Notes: a model not told the origin generated them from the letters alone. Numbered from the stretch's first letter, positions 1 through 10,555 are shown. The stretch is 27,529 nt of DNA from Spirogloea muscicola (GCA_009602725.1 WELB01000080.1:471524-499052), one strand, 5' to 3'. A program made the numbers and translations.

Positions 1-24
1 CCCTCCCTCCCTCCCTCCCTCCCC
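1..24. repeat. (CCCT)n microsatellite in intron
   Basis: Short run of CCCT units at the window edge. It lies upstream of the first visible photolyase exon, so most likely in an intron of that gene. It is a 4-mer repeat and not the 7-mer telomere-like repeat seen elsewhere in the window. Confidence 0.8.
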
Positions 25-97
25 TGCTAGTTGTTGCACATTGCATTGGAGCTGGTCCGCCGCTGCTTACGCCGGTGTCGTGGGCTGGCGGCGGCAG

Positions 98-2866
98 TGG
101 CACATCACCAAGCTCTGCTTCGAGTTCGACACCGAGCCGTACGCTTGCGACCGCGATGCTAAGATCCACGTGAGCGCCGCTGCCGTCCGACCTCGCGCTG
201 GGCCGCCATCCCCCCCCCGGGTCACCAACTGCGCTCCTTGTGGGCCATGTACCAGCAATGGGGTACATAATAGCAGACCACAGACAGCTAGTGCCTTGTG
301 ACTGCCCCCAGGAGCTGGCGCGTGAGGCTGGCGTGGAGGTCGTGGACCCGGTGGGCCACACGCTCTGTGACCCCCGCGAGACCATTCAGAAGGTCAGCTC
401 CCCACTCTGCTCTGCTCAGCAGAAAAGTTGGAGCATAGATTCCATGTGACTACATTGGACTTCCATGTTATTTATCAGATAAGTCTATTAAATGCTGACT
501 CTTAGACCCTGATCCTGTGGAGGCCGGGGGCACAGCCCCGACGTCCTACGGCCCTTTCTGCAAGGCCGTGGGCAAGCCGGCCGACCACATCGGTGACCCG
601 CCGGAACTCATTCCGGCACCGCCGCCCGACCTTGCTGGCGTCCCCGTTGTGCCCGTGCCGACGCTTGCCGACCTTGGCTACGACCACATTGACGATGTGC
701 GCCCATCGCCTGAGCTCTTCGTATTTGATAATTTGAAAATCAGATTCATGCAAACCGATCACACAGAAAAAAATCCAAGTACACAGCAAGATAGCCTGAA
801 ACCTTGGGCTTGCTTGTTACTGCCGCCGGCCTTTGCCGCGGCTCAGGAGAACGAGACGCCGTTCAAGGGCGGCGAGACTGAGGGCCTGCGCCGCCTGGAC
901 AAGTTCATGAGCCGCAAGGAGTGGGTGGCGCGCTTCGAGAAGCCCAAGGGCAACCCGACCGAGTTTGATGAGCCCGCCACCACAGTGCTCTCGCCCTACC
1001 TCAAGGCACGCAGTGCTGAAGCCTGCCACTTGCATCAGGAGCGCTGCTGCGTAGCAATCGCAGTGTGCTGCTCCATACGAGCCCTCCTCAGCCTCCAGGT
1101 GTTGTTGCCGCATGGGTGAGTGCAGTTTGGATGCGTGTCGTGCCGCCTGTTCTACAAGCGCCTCATGGAGATCTCCAACGAGCTCGGCGGCAAGCACACG
1201 CAGCCGCCCGTGTCTCTCGAGGGCCAGGTGCTGCACGTACTGCAGGGCCCCCTCCAGTTCGTGTTGGCATGGACCAGGCAGTGGTGCTCAATAATGAGGT
1301 GGCTGCGATTACGCGCGCAGCTGCTGTGGCGCGAGTTTTTCTACACCGTCGGCTACGGCACACCACACTTTGACCGCATGACCGGCAATCCCATTTGCAA
1401 GAAGGTGAGCAAGCCGCAACTACATCACAGCCTTTTATCTCCAAGTAATGTGACATCAGGGAGCCTCAAATTTTGGATCATGGTTCGCATGACCACTGGG
1501 CTTTGCCTGGGCATTCACCGGGGTGCAACTGTGGTGCAGATTGGGTGGAAGGAGGACGAGGACCTCCTGGCGGCGTGGCGAGACGGCCAACCCGGATACC
1601 CCTGGATCGATGCCTGCATGACACAGGTCTCTCTGCCTAGGGCTTGCTCAACTTGGTAATGTAGACACTAGACCCCGTGGAGTGGAGGTGGGCACCGCCC
1701 ACCGGTACAGTAGCAGCCTTCTGTGGTGAAGCGTGGAAAGGCATTGCGGGTGCATGTGGCACAGCTGCGCAAGTGGGGGTGGATGCACCACCTGGCACGG
1801 CATGCCGTCGCGTGCTTCCTCACCCGGGGCGACCTGGTGAGCTGATGCCTTTCCCTTGGACAGTCTGGCACCTAGTGAGCTGCCGTTTGTCTTGATTTGT
1901 GACTGCCGAAGCAGATGCCCACACATGCTAGCTGCGTGCTGAGACACATGCACCCTCGGCGCAGTATGTGCACTGGGAGAAGGGACGGGACGTGTTTGAC
2001 CGGCTGCTCGTCGACGGCGACTGGAGCATCAACAATGGCAACTGGATGTGGTTGTCCGCCTCCGCCTTCTTCCACCAGGTTCGTCTTCGTCCGTAGTTGT
2101 TAATCGATCTTGTTTAGATCATGTCAGTGCCAGTTGACACGCAATTGAAGGAGCTGTTGCCTACTGCACCACACAGTACCATCGCATCTACTCGCCGGTC
2201 ACATTCGGGCAGAAGTACGACAAGGCTGGGAAGTTCGTCAAGTTCTTCATTCCAGTTCTCAAGGGTGAGCATTGCTTACCATACCGCCAGCGCTGCCTGC
2301 ACTGTCCATGCTCATTGTTGGCCCCCACGTGGCTGATGCCGAGCATGCCTGGCAGACATGCCGCCGCAGTATATATATGAGCCTTGGAAGGCGCCAATGG
2401 AGGTGCAGAAAAAAGCCAACTGCATCATTGGCAAGGACTACCCCCACCCAGGTTGGGTGCTCATAGGTTGTAGGGTCATATTGCAGACATTATGCATCAG
2501 CAGGCAGAAGCTATTGAGCTCAAGCTGATGTTCATACAATTGTGCGAGTGGTGATGCTGCTGTGGCGTTGTTGTTTGTGCACACCATTACACAGTGGTGG
2601 ACCATGGTGAGGCGAACAAGAAATGCCGGGACCGGATGGCAGCAGCATACAAGTTGAACAAGGAAACCAAGAATGCGCCGTCTGAGGAGCAGCTGCTGGC
2701 GCTGCGGCACGGGCTGGACGATGACCCTGATGAGGACCCAAAGGAGAATGCACGAGAGGGCGTGGACCGGCGACCTCCCCGGCGCTCGGCACATGTCCCC
2801 GGCAGCGACAAGAGCAAGGACAAGGGGGACAGCAAGCGCCAGCGGCGACTGACGGACTATGGCTGA
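98..2866 (+). CDS. UVR3: (6-4) photolyase / animal-like cryptochrome, 5' end outside window
   Basis: Flavoprotein of the photolyase/cryptochrome family, plant (6-4) type. In this family it uses FAD and blue light to repair (6-4) photoproducts; algal relatives can also act as photoreceptors. Exons: 98-169, 312-392, about 523-720, 847-1005, 1126-1227, 1321-1404, 1540-1626, 1765-1836, 1965-2078, 2177-2264, 2356-2451, 2595-2866. They join in frame to 474 codons plus TGA; roughly the first 80 residues lie upstream of the window. Visible family blocks: [106 protein letters not shown]. The two histidines of HLARH, needed for (6-4) repair, are present. Asn is kept at the FAD N5-facing position (first N of NNGNW), where plant cryptochromes have Asp. 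The tail after KLNKETKN is short (about 60 aa), acidic then basic. The intron after YLK begins with GC. The third exon's acceptor (GAG at 520-522) is weak and that start is least certain. Repair enzyme versus receptor cannot be decided from sequence. Confidence 0.92.
1006..1125 (+). other. GC-AG intron of the photolyase gene
   Basis: The conserved family sequence runs SPYLK then FGC. The exon ends exactly at YLK with AAG followed by GCACGC, and the next exon starts after TGCAG with FGCVS. No GT donor nearby keeps the frame and the conserved residues, so a GC donor is the simplest reading. Confidence 0.75.
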
Positions 2867-3509
2867 GGATGTATTGCTGCATGACAGTGAATGTCCTGCC
2901 CTCAAACAGCGATTCTCCTGCTCTATTGCTCTACTTAGCTCCACGTAGATATTCTTATTCGTGAGTTGTGTGTGTCGGCTGTGGCTGCCGAAGCATTGGC
3001 TTGTAGCTATCCTCGCTCTTTGTTCAGAGTGGTAGTGAATTGCCTACTAGTCTGGTTGCTTCATGGCCTCTGCATGTGGTCATAAAGGTTGAGGGCGACG
3101 CGAGGTAGTCAGGATGGCATGATGGAGCCAGGTTTCCGTAGGGTGGTGCTGACCCTGTGATAACATGGGCAGCGCAAAGTGCAGGTGGGGCTATGGAGTG
3201 CAACCAACGTCACTAGTTTCGGTCAAGATACTTGTGCATCACACCCAACAAGCCCAAGGCAAAGCAAGGAGTAGAAACACGGCCAATCAGCTACGGCAAT
3301 GTGTAGCCCTGGATGTCAGTCAGTGGCTGGCTCTTACAACGGGAAACGGCACAAGCAGGGGGCAGCTTTGGTTAGCTGGTGACGAAGAGGTTAGAGGGTT
3401 GGAAGGGGCTGGGCAATGCGCCAGGGCAGCCAAGCCACGGCCAGGGCTTAGCAGCTGGGGGTGTAGCCCCCTCCCCCAGACCCGCGAACGCACCTCCCGC
3501 GCGGCCGCC
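2867..3509. other. Intergenic region between photolyase and RRP41
   Basis: Holds the 3' UTR of the photolyase gene and the presumed promoter/5' UTR of RRP41, both on the plus strand. I see no conserved exon, RNA gene, retrotransposon fragment or clear TATA box. Open frames here are short and match nothing I recognise. Confidence 0.5.
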
Positions 3510-5753
3510 ATGGAGTTCGTGAGCCCCGAGGGCCTGCGCCTGGACGGCCGCCGGCCCCGCGAGCTCCGCCAGCTCCGCTGCGAAGCCGGCGTCCTGCCCC
3601 ACGCCGACGGGTGCGCCTCCACCACCGCCGCTGCNGCCGCCACCGCCGCCGCCACCGCAGCCGCCGCTGCCGCGGCCGCCGCCCCAAACCCAAATCCTAA
3701 CCCCTCACCTAAATCCCAAACCCCGGCTGCCTCACGGGCTCGTCCCATTCTCCGCCGCAGCTCGGCGTCGTTCGAGATGGGCAACACCAAGGTCGTGGCT
3801 GCCGTCTTCGGGCCCCACGAGGTACGGGGCGCCCACCGCCTGTGGCTGCTGCTCCGCGGCCTCCTCTGCCGTTCGGTCAGCGCTCGCTGCTGACGGCACC
3901 AGCGCTAGCGGCGGCGGCGCGACGTGCTGCTGACCCGTGCTTACTGGGCTAGTCAGTGGGTAATGTACGTCGTCAGATGTGGTTGCCGTTGTACTTGGCC
4001 ACTTTGGCCTTCCATTATCTCACGCAAGTTCCTTTCTCCTGGCAGGTCACCAACCGCAGCCAAAGCCTGCACGACCGCGCGCTTGTGAGAGCTCGAAACC
4101 CCAAAACCCACAAGTTGGAGCTTACAAGCCAAACAGAACCCTTTCCCAAGTAGACTCTGCTGAGTCTCAGAAAGCCTGGATGCTGAGCCGTTTCGTGCAG
4201 CCTCGCGAGCTGGCGCCCCCGAACCGCCTGCGGTAGTAGCGCTGCAAATGGCGATCGGATCTGCTTGCCAGCATCGGCCACTTGTTCCAGTCGGTGGTGG
4301 CCCGCCTGACTCCGCCAGCCTGCAGGTCAAGTGCGAGTACAGCATGGCGGTGTTCAGCACTGGCGAGCGGCGGCGGCGGCCCAAGGGCGACAGGTGAGGT
4401 TGCTAGCTTGCCTCGTCGTTGCTCCGGCCTGCTCCGTAATGCTCAGACCATCAACTGTATTCCCAGTGCGACCCTAAACCCTAAACCCGAAACCCTAAGC
4501 CCTTGGTATTGTTGCTACTTCAGGCGGTCCACGGAAATCTCGCTGGTGATCGGCCAGACCATTGAGTCAGCCATCTTGGGCACCCTCCTCCCGCAGACTC
4601 AGGCATGTGAGTCAGCCATTGCACCACTTGCAGACAAGTCCAATGAGACAATGGATTGGTGCAACTGTGCAGCAGCTTCGACAGGCTGTAGATCCCTGAT
4701 TAAGTTGCTCTAGCCGCTTGCGCAGATCGACATCTTCGTGCAAGTCATCCAAGCGGATGGAGGTAATTAGTTGTTCGGGTGGATGATGCGCCCCACGGTG
4801 ACGATCTGCCAAGAGCGGCTGGGGGCACACACAAACTTGGCCAAAAACACTTGGATGGGCTGTGGAGCCCGCAGGAACGCGGTGCGCGGCGCTCAACGCG
4901 GCCTCCCTGGCCATCGCCGATGCTGGGATCCCCATGCGTGACATGGTCGCCGCTTGCGCCGCTGGTTACCTTGATGGCACGCCACTTCTGGGTGAGCCAT
5001 GCGCTCATCCCCCAGCTCTTTGCTTTGTTCGTCTCAAACGCTGATAGCAGGTGCAGTGGAAAGGCAGGTGATGGCATCTGCCTTTTTGTGGCTTGCCATC
5101 TGCAGATCTGAATTATCTGGAGGATGCCGGAGGTGGGCCCGACTTGACAGTCGGGCTGCATCCGAGCTCGTCAAACATCCTGCTACTCCAGGTTCGTGCA
5201 CGTGGTATTGACGGCCTAAATTGTTGATGCATGTGGTCAATAACGGCCAGAGCCGATGATCACCGTCCTGTCTTTGCTTCGCCCTTCAAAGGTCCCCTGA
5301 GTCTTGGCCAGGGTAAACGGCAGCACTATTTCAAGGTCCATATATCTGCGCCCTGCATGACTCCAGAAAGTAAAAGTGATGGGCAACTTGTATGCAGATG
5401 GACTCAAAGCTGGCCTCGGACCTCTTTGAGAAGGTGCTGGAGCTTGCAATTCTGGGTTGCAAAGCCGTCGCCGCCCACATGCGCGAGGTAGGAACTTTGA
5501 GAGTGCGACAATGGTAGACCCAGTGGCTGCCATTGGCAGCCTTGCAAGATTTAGGCACAGCGACGCTGTTTGCACAAGGCTTTTACACAACCAAGTTGTG
5601 TAATAATCACACATACACTCTCACTATGTGGTCTTGGACTTGTAGGAACATCAGACCCAAGAACTTGACAAAATAGTATTCTGTCGTGATCTGCAGGCTA
5701 TGTTGGAACGTACGCAGCAGCTGGCAGCTGTGCGGGGCTCCCTCCGCTTATAA
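3510..5753 (+). CDS. RRP41: Exosome complex subunit RRP41 (EXOSC4-like)
   Basis: RNase PH-fold subunit of the RNA exosome ring, acting in 3'-5' RNA processing and decay in nucleus and cytoplasm. Ten exons: 3510-3610, 3761-3821, 4046-4084, 4326-4393, 4524-4602, 4726-4762, 4875-4991, 5106-5191, 5398-5487, 5697-5753. They sum to exactly 735 nt, i.e. 244 aa plus TAA, matching the 245-246 aa of human and yeast RRP41. The start [16 protein letters not shown] is the family's canonical N-terminus. Further blocks in order: [111 protein letters not shown]. All exon phases agree. Intron 5 is GC-AG. Introns 1, 3 and 4 carry C-rich telomere-like stretches, intron 1 contains the window's only N (3635), and intron 2 contains a repeat shared with the retrotransposon region. 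No gap or stop is seen; the gene looks intact. Confidence 0.96.
3691..3726 (+). repeat. Degenerate CCCTAAA-like tract in RRP41 intron 1
   Basis: C-rich stretch of imperfect CCCTAAA/CCAAACC units on the sense strand, about 35-70 nt before the intron's 3' splice site at 3760. It directly follows a GCC/GCN triplet tract containing the unresolved base. Confidence 0.55.
4471..4502 (+). repeat. Interstitial telomere-like repeat in RRP41 intron 4
   Basis: About four CCCTAAA-type heptamers, two of them perfect, on the sense strand. They lie 20-50 nt upstream of the 3' splice site (AG at 4522-4523) of the intron spanning 4394-4523. Confidence 0.85.
4603..4725 (+). other. GC-AG intron 5 of RRP41
   Basis: The exon ends PQTQ with CAG followed by GCATGT, and the next exon begins IDIF after GCAG, reproducing the family's continuous ...QIDI segment. 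A good-looking GTGAGT donor 5 nt further on would shift the frame, and no acceptor rescues it. Confidence 0.8.
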
Positions 5754-6300
5754 CTTTAGACTGTCCCACTAGTCCTGCCATTTGCCACCTACAAACCAAG
5801 ATCGTGCAGACCCCTCTGGCTGGAGCTGGCCAAGTGGAAGACGTGGATATTCCAAACAGGAGCACCATTCAATTACTTAGCCAGCATAGGAAAAACTGCA
5901 GCTTAGAGGTGCAGAGCAGGTCACACAAATGTAGCAGATCGTGTGTTGAGCCACGCCAGCTAGTGTCGAACCTCTCCCTCCTTGGCGGCTGTCTTTTAAG
6001 GAAAGCTTTCCTTCAGCTGACAGCACACTATGTAGACTCCGGAGTGAAAAATGACAGAGTAACAAAGGACTTCGCTGTAAATGAGCAGCCCAGTAAATGG
6101 TCACGGCTCTTGAGACGAGTGGGTCTTCTGAGGCTGGACCTGCCTGGGAGGAAGAATGGGTCACGGAAAAACCAGTCCAAAGGGAACGGACAAGATCCGA
6201 GCCAAAAGGCGCCAGAAGAGAGAAGGCGCGCGGTGCGCATGAAATTGAACGGGAGGCCAATTCTAGCCTTACAAATGTCCTGTTAACTGGGTAATGAGCT
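5754..6300. other. Intergenic stretch, nothing recognised
   Basis: RRP41 3' UTR followed by unassigned sequence. A plus-strand open frame (5804-6286, 160 codons) has low-complexity basic content, no recognised domain and no splice support, so I do not call it a gene. Confidence 0.45.
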
Positions 6301-6314
6301 GGCTAATGGGGACA

Positions 6315-6645
6315 CTAAATATCCCGAGTGAGCACATGCATATCTGACAAGCTATACTGAGGAGCCAAACCACCACCACGGAAGCCACTAGCCTGGGCTA
6401 ATGCACGACCAGCACGCTGGAGAATCGCGAGTGCCTGGGAGCGCCGCAGACTCAATGATAGCCGCATTCTATGGCATGCAACGGTGGCTTGCGGGACGCT
6501 AGAATGGCCTAAGCTACCCGCCCGACTACATCGGCGGGCATCGACATGCAGTGCCAGGCGATGGAGGGGGGAAGACCACTTCGTTCCGTAGCCGCCGTGT
6601 ATATCCATGGCGCACGGGAAGAAGTGGTTGCCCCGGGGGTTGTAA
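6315..6645 (-). mobile_element. RLE-type non-LTR retrotransposon, 3'-terminal fragment
   Basis: Minus-strand translation shows the distal end of the endonuclease ORF: AMDIHGGYGTKW, then HRMRLSLSLRRSQALAILQRAGRALA and a C-terminal SLSDMHVLTRDI block. These match the ends of the other copies (for example 9420-9717). The family is a non-LTR retrotransposon whose ORF runs from reverse transcriptase to zinc motif to restriction-like endonuclease. Only the last 110 or so residues survive here, so it is a 5'-truncated, dead copy. Confidence 0.75.
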
Positions 6646-6765
6646 CGAATGCTGTGGACCCCCAAGCCCGGGCTGCCGGCGGCGCAAGGAAAAGCGGGGA
6701 GGCATTGGGATGGGGCCGCAACGGTTACTGCAGGGGCAAGGGTCCAGGGGTCCGAGGTTGGGTGA

Positions 6766-7190
6766 AGAGGATAGGGGCTGGACAAGCCAGCCCAAAAAAG
6801 AATGAACAAAGAACGAGAAGGGGGCCAGAGGAAGCCAGAGGAAGCGCTAAGAAACCAAAGCACACAAAGAAAGAAAGCAGCTACAAATTACTCAGTAACC
6901 CCTGCTAAGCAGCCGCAAATCAGAGAGGCTAGGGTCCTGGAAGTGGGTCCCCTGGACAGAGCCAGAGGCAGCAGCGAGGGCTCTCCCGGCACGAAGGTGC
7001 AGCGCACGGGCCATGGACCTCTGCAGCGAGACGGCCAAGCGCATGCGATACACTTGCGCCAGCGACCCGGCTGCAGGAAAGTCTACCGGTTCACCATGGA
7101 AGCGACGGGCGATTGCGTGGCGGGCGAGCTGGTTAAGTAGCTCAAGCCACCGAGCGCCCAGTGCCCCATGGATGTCAATTGCCAACGGGA
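6766..7190 (-). mobile_element. RLE retrotransposon C-terminus with 3' UTR
   Basis: The minus strand encodes AIDIHGALGARWLELLNQLA, SLAQVYRMRLAVSLQRSMA and ends SLSDLRLLSRGY at a TGA near 6892. It continues into a 3' UTR that ends in the tail hairpin at 6775-6793. On the same strand it is followed by the next truncated copy (6645-6315), so copies lie head to tail. Confidence 0.8.
6775..6793 (-). other. Retrotransposon 3'-tail hairpin
   Basis: Perfect 7-bp stem GGGCTGG/CCAGCCC with a 5-nt loop. On the minus strand it is preceded by the conserved TTTGTTCATTCTTTTTT. The same stem with other loops recurs at 7481, 9749, 10371, 10711 and 21320. Confidence 0.8.
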
Positions 7191-7277
7191 AGAACTCGTC
7201 TTCCGGTGGATGGTCGGTGAAGAACTCACCCCCTCTCCCATCTCGGGTGCCCTCTATTGCTCACCGCTCTTAGGCCC

Positions 7278-7427
7278 CTCTGAACCTTTGTGAATTCTTT
7301 TTGGGCTGGCTTTTCGCAGCCCTTGCCCCCATTGGGAGTGCCACTTCTTCTTCTCTGAACCTTTGTGAATTCTTTTTGGGCTGGCTTTTCGCAGCCCTTG
7401 CCCCCATTGGGAGTGCCACTTCTATAT
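7278..7427 (+). repeat. 75-bp tandem duplication of a tail fragment
   Basis: Two nearly identical copies of a 75-bp unit starting CTCTGAACCTTTGTGAATTC (first base at 7278 and at 7353). Each contains a hairpin-like GGGCTG...CAGCCC (7303-7322 and 7378-7397) of the retrotransposon-tail type. Probably a local duplication within a tail remnant. Confidence 0.8.
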
Positions 7428-7530
7428 CGCTTCCTCTGGCTTCCTCTGGCCCCCTTATCGTTCTTTGTTCATTCTTTTTTGGGCTGGCTTGTCCAGCCCC
7501 TATCCTCAATGGGCGAGCCCTTTCAATTCT
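7428..7530 (+). mobile_element. Stand-alone retrotransposon 3' tail (plus orientation)
   Basis: Contains the same leader as the minus-strand tail at 6766-6891 (CTTCCTCTGGC repeats, TTTGTTCATTCTTTTTT), the hairpin at 7481-7499 and the following CCCTATCCTCAATGGGCGAGC. No coding part is attached, so it resembles a SINE-like or severely truncated insertion. Confidence 0.65.
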
Positions 7531-8225
7531 ATATAGCCCGACGGACTGCGAGCCCGGCCATACGGGCCCGGGTGGGACATGTGGCACCCAGTCTCTCGTT
7601 GACGACCCGTCCACGACCTGTCGACGGCTATCAACGGGCTACCACCGACAATCTACCCATCCATCGGCAACCACCGCCATACTGACGGTCCCCCGTCACT
7701 AGCAGCTGACGGTCACTACCCCCAGGCTATCGTCAGCCGTCTATCGTTCTCGTCATCACTAACGGCTAACAACGCCGTCAAGGCAGTCTACAGCGCTGCC
7801 ACCTCCCGTCGCCGTTCCAGCGCCAGCACCATGCTGTCTCGCGTGTCACGGCTCCGGGTTGCGCCGCTCTCAGCTCTATATCAAAGCCACGCTGCCCAGC
7901 TTGGTGAAACTGTCCGTCTCCAGGCATCTGTCAAGCCTTTCCTGCGGCACTGACAGTCAATTTGTTGATCAGCCGGATGAGGTGTCCAGTCTCCAGGCAT
8001 CTGTCGATACCTTACTGTGCATTGACATTCCAGCCATGTAAAATCGTTACAGGGGTGGTCATGATAGTGCCTCTCCTTCTTCCTCTCCGCATGATGTGCC
8101 AGAACGGAAAACCACACTGCTAGACACGAGACGAAAGTAAGACGCTTCCAGGAGGGGGCGAAAGGAGGAGACGGACAGCAGCATTCGGAAGACCTGCGCA
8201 AGCGACCCAGGCAGCGTTGAAGCCG
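7531..8225. other. Unassigned repeat-flanking sequence
   Basis: No gene recognised. Between about 8120 and 8225 the minus strand reads LPGSLAQVFRMLLSVSSF, a short fragment of the RLE retrotransposon C-terminus. The rest shows only short open frames and small dispersed duplications (for example GTCTCCAGGCATCTGTC near 7918 and 7990). Confidence 0.45.
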
Positions 8226-9717
8226 CGTAGCTCTTCCCCTTGCGAGTGCCATTGGAAGTGCCACTTCTCCTTGCAAGGATACATGCAGGTCCTGCCAGAG
8301 CTCCCCAGCCTTGGGGACTCTCAGTTGGCAGTGGCCTTTTTGACCAGGAGTGTGGCACAGCTGCCGTGCTACCTCCTGCGTACGGTCCCACCGTCAGTCA
8401 GCTTGGATGCTATCTATGCAGCCATTGATGTCAAGCTTCAGCAATGCCTTGCTGATCTGATTGCTCACCCACTCCTAGAGCAGTCTCCAGCAGCACTGGT
8501 GCAATGTACGCTGAACATACGCCACGGTGTGCTTGGTTGTCGCCCCTTGGTCCGCTTATGCAGACCAGCGTACCTTAGCTGCTGGGCTCAAGTGGCTTCG
8601 TCCATATCTGGACGATTCCTCCTTGAGCAACAACGTGTACTGGCGCCTCACATCAGTAACGTAGTTCAGGGGAGTCTGCCTTTCCAAGTGACTCTCAAAG
8701 CATGCCAACAGGACCTCTTCGCCGCATACCCCGCCTCTGGTGAATGAGCCTGTTGGTTTTGCTGCCTGGGCTGACGTTTCTGATGTTAAGGCTCAATCGC
8801 GGTTTTCCCGTGCTGCAGACGAGCAACCACTGGAGCATCTCCGGAGTCTCCTCCAAGGGGATGCTCGAGGCCAGGCTCGGCTCCTATCTGTTTCGTCTCT
8901 GGGAGCGTCTGAGTGGCTTCGCGCTTTGCCTTTGCATGCGGGCTTGCGGATGGAAAATGCTTTGATTTGCAATGCTATACGCCGCCGCCTTGGCTTACCA
9001 TCCCTGTGCTTGGCAGGGGTGACCCAGTGTGAATGTGGGCTTATTGAGCATGATGCATTGCTCATGGGTGACCACATGCTCAGGTGTGCGAGAGGCAGTG
9101 AGCGCACAGGCTCCCACAACCTCCTACGTGACGCCATGTATGGCATCGTCAAGGAGGCGGGATATCAAGTGGCGTTGGAGAGCACCGGGGTGATGCCCAT
9201 CCAACTCCGCAACGGGGTCCCTCGAACGAGGCGTGTCGATCTGGTTGGCGTCCTCCTGGGAGGTGGCAAGCGGCTCCTCATGGACGTCGTCCTAACCGAC
9301 AGCTTCCGGACGAAGGGCCCCATTACTTCTGAGACCGGCTATGCCGTGAAGGTGGCCGAACAGAAGAAGTTGAGCAAGTACAAGGACCACCCGGCGGGTG
9401 TTACCTTTTACCCCTGGCCATGGACATCCATGGGTGTAACGGGGTCGGTGGTCCTCGTTACTTTCGCTGCTGGCCTCTCAAGCTGACCAGCGGCGCCGGG
9501 AACAAGGTGCAGCCCTTCTCGGTGGCTCGGTGCCCGTGGGTCTTGTGTCCTGCTACCGAATGCGTCTGTCAATGTGCCTACAGCGGTCCCAGGCGATTGC
9601 ATTGCATCGCCGGGCTGGTCGCGCCCTTGCAGCAGCCTCTGGTCTGCGCAGCGGGGTTGCTCTTCCTCCCCTCAGCTCATCTGACTTCCTACTGCTGACA
9701 CGGGGGTATTTGAAAGG
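8226..9717 (+). pseudogene. RLE-type non-LTR retrotransposon, subfamily A, 5'-truncated (copy A1)
   Basis: Longest plus-strand copy of the A subfamily. It begins after the reverse-transcriptase palm (LADLIAHPLLEQSPAALVQC, LGCRPLVRLCRPAY) and is cut by a stop at 8747. It resumes in another frame from about 8740 to 9486, shifts again, and finishes near 9717 with SSSDFLLLTRGY. In the middle ORF (residues counted from 8740) a CxC (97, 99) and HxxxC (112, 116) form a zinc motif. It is followed by RRVDLV (D167) and LLMDVVLTD (D182), then KKLSKY (209-214) and, after the frameshift, a PLAMDIHG-like block. This D-x14-D then K..KY order is that of the restriction-like endonuclease of R2/NeSL-like elements. 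With at least two frameshifts it is not functional. The native TGA after LTRGY is replaced at the junction with the next fragment. Confidence 0.85.
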
Positions 9718-10040
9718 AAGAAAGAAAGTGCTCGCCCATTGAGAATAGGGGCTGGAACAACCAGCCCGAAAAAGAATGAACAGAGTACGAGAAGGGGGCC
9801 AGGTGAAGCGCTAAGAACAGAAACAAAGCAGCTACGAGACACTCAGTAACCCCTGCTAAGCAGCCGCAGATCAGAGATGCTGGGCTCCTGGAAGTGGGTC
9901 CCCTGGCCAGAGCCAGAGGCAGCAGCGAGGGCTCTGCCGGCACGAAGGTGCAGCGCCCGGGCCATGGACCTCTGCAGCGAGACGGCCGGGAGCATTCGAC
10001 ACACTTGCGCCAGCGACCCGGCTGCAGGAAAGAGACCGTG
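9718..10040 (-). mobile_element. RLE retrotransposon 3' end fragment with tail
   Basis: The minus strand reads PAAGSLAQV...SLQRSMARALHLRAGRALAAAS and ends SISDLRLLSRGY with TGA near 9848, then a 3' UTR with the hairpin at 9749-9767 (loop TTGTT). Closely similar to the copy at 6766-7190. It abuts the plus-strand A1 copy tail to tail. Confidence 0.8.
9749..9767 (-). other. Retrotransposon 3'-tail hairpin
   Basis: GGGCTGG stem (7 bp) with a different 5-nt loop from the copies at 6775 and 7481. The stem is conserved while the loop varies. Confidence 0.8.
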
Positions 10041-10109
10041 TATTAGAAAGAAATGTAGGCCAAATGGCCAGGTACAAAGGCAAGCACATCTAAAAATCTA
10101 CATAACCTA

Positions 10110-10330
10110 CAGCAGATTGACCCGCTCAATAACCACGGGTCAAAACATAAAGGTCACTACTCGATGCATGAATACTAGATGCCAGGAACGGAGCCCTTCT
10201 GCCACCTACTAGAGCTCGCCCAGCTTTCTGGTGCAAGGCACTAGCCTGAGCACGCTGCAAACAGGCCGAAACTCGACGTCGCAAGAGCGACAGATATGCA
10301 GCTGGCAAGCCCATCTCAGCCGGAAACACA
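10110..10330 (-). mobile_element. RLE retrotransposon C-terminal fragment
   Basis: The minus-strand frame ends SACLQRAQASALHQKAGRAL...SSSDLYVLTRGY, the standard C-terminal end of this retrotransposon family, diverged from its neighbours. The adjoining sequence at 10034-10110 is shared in part with RRP41 intron 2. Confidence 0.65.
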
Positions 10331-10370
10331 TCTAAAACACATGCAGGGAAGCGCGGCCAGATTGACTGGT

Positions 10371-10555
10371 GGCTGGGAAAGGCCAGCCCAAAAGAATGGA
10401 CAAAGTCTGAGGGAGCCTGAGTGCGAACGACTAGGACTAAGACATCAGCCAGGGAACGCTCAGTAACCTCTAGACAGGAGATGCAGGTCCGAGAAGCTAG
10501 CTGGCAGAAAGACGTCGCCCCGACGGAAGCCGGAGGGCCGCCGCCAAAGCTCGGT
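10371..10555 (-). mobile_element. RLE retrotransposon subfamily B 3' end and tail
   Basis: The minus strand reads ELWRRPSGFRRGDVF, PASFSDLHLLSRGY, TGA, then a 3' UTR beginning GCGTTCCCTGGCTGATGTC and ending with the hairpin GGCTGG/CCAGCC (10371-10388). At 10555 it abuts, in opposite orientation, a subfamily A tail. Confidence 0.75.

Noticed and set aside
1-24. Telomeric end at the left edge of the window
   Set aside because: The repeat unit is CCCT, not CCCTAAA, and it is followed directly by photolyase gene sequence.
3635-3635. Unresolved base N as a sign of a coding polymorphism
   Set aside because: It falls within RRP41 intron 1 in a GCC-rich triplet tract, most likely a sequencing difficulty.
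8740-9486. 248-codon plus-strand frame as an intact host gene
   Set aside because: It is the middle part of retrotransposon copy A1, lacking the upstream RT in frame and cut before its conserved C-terminus.
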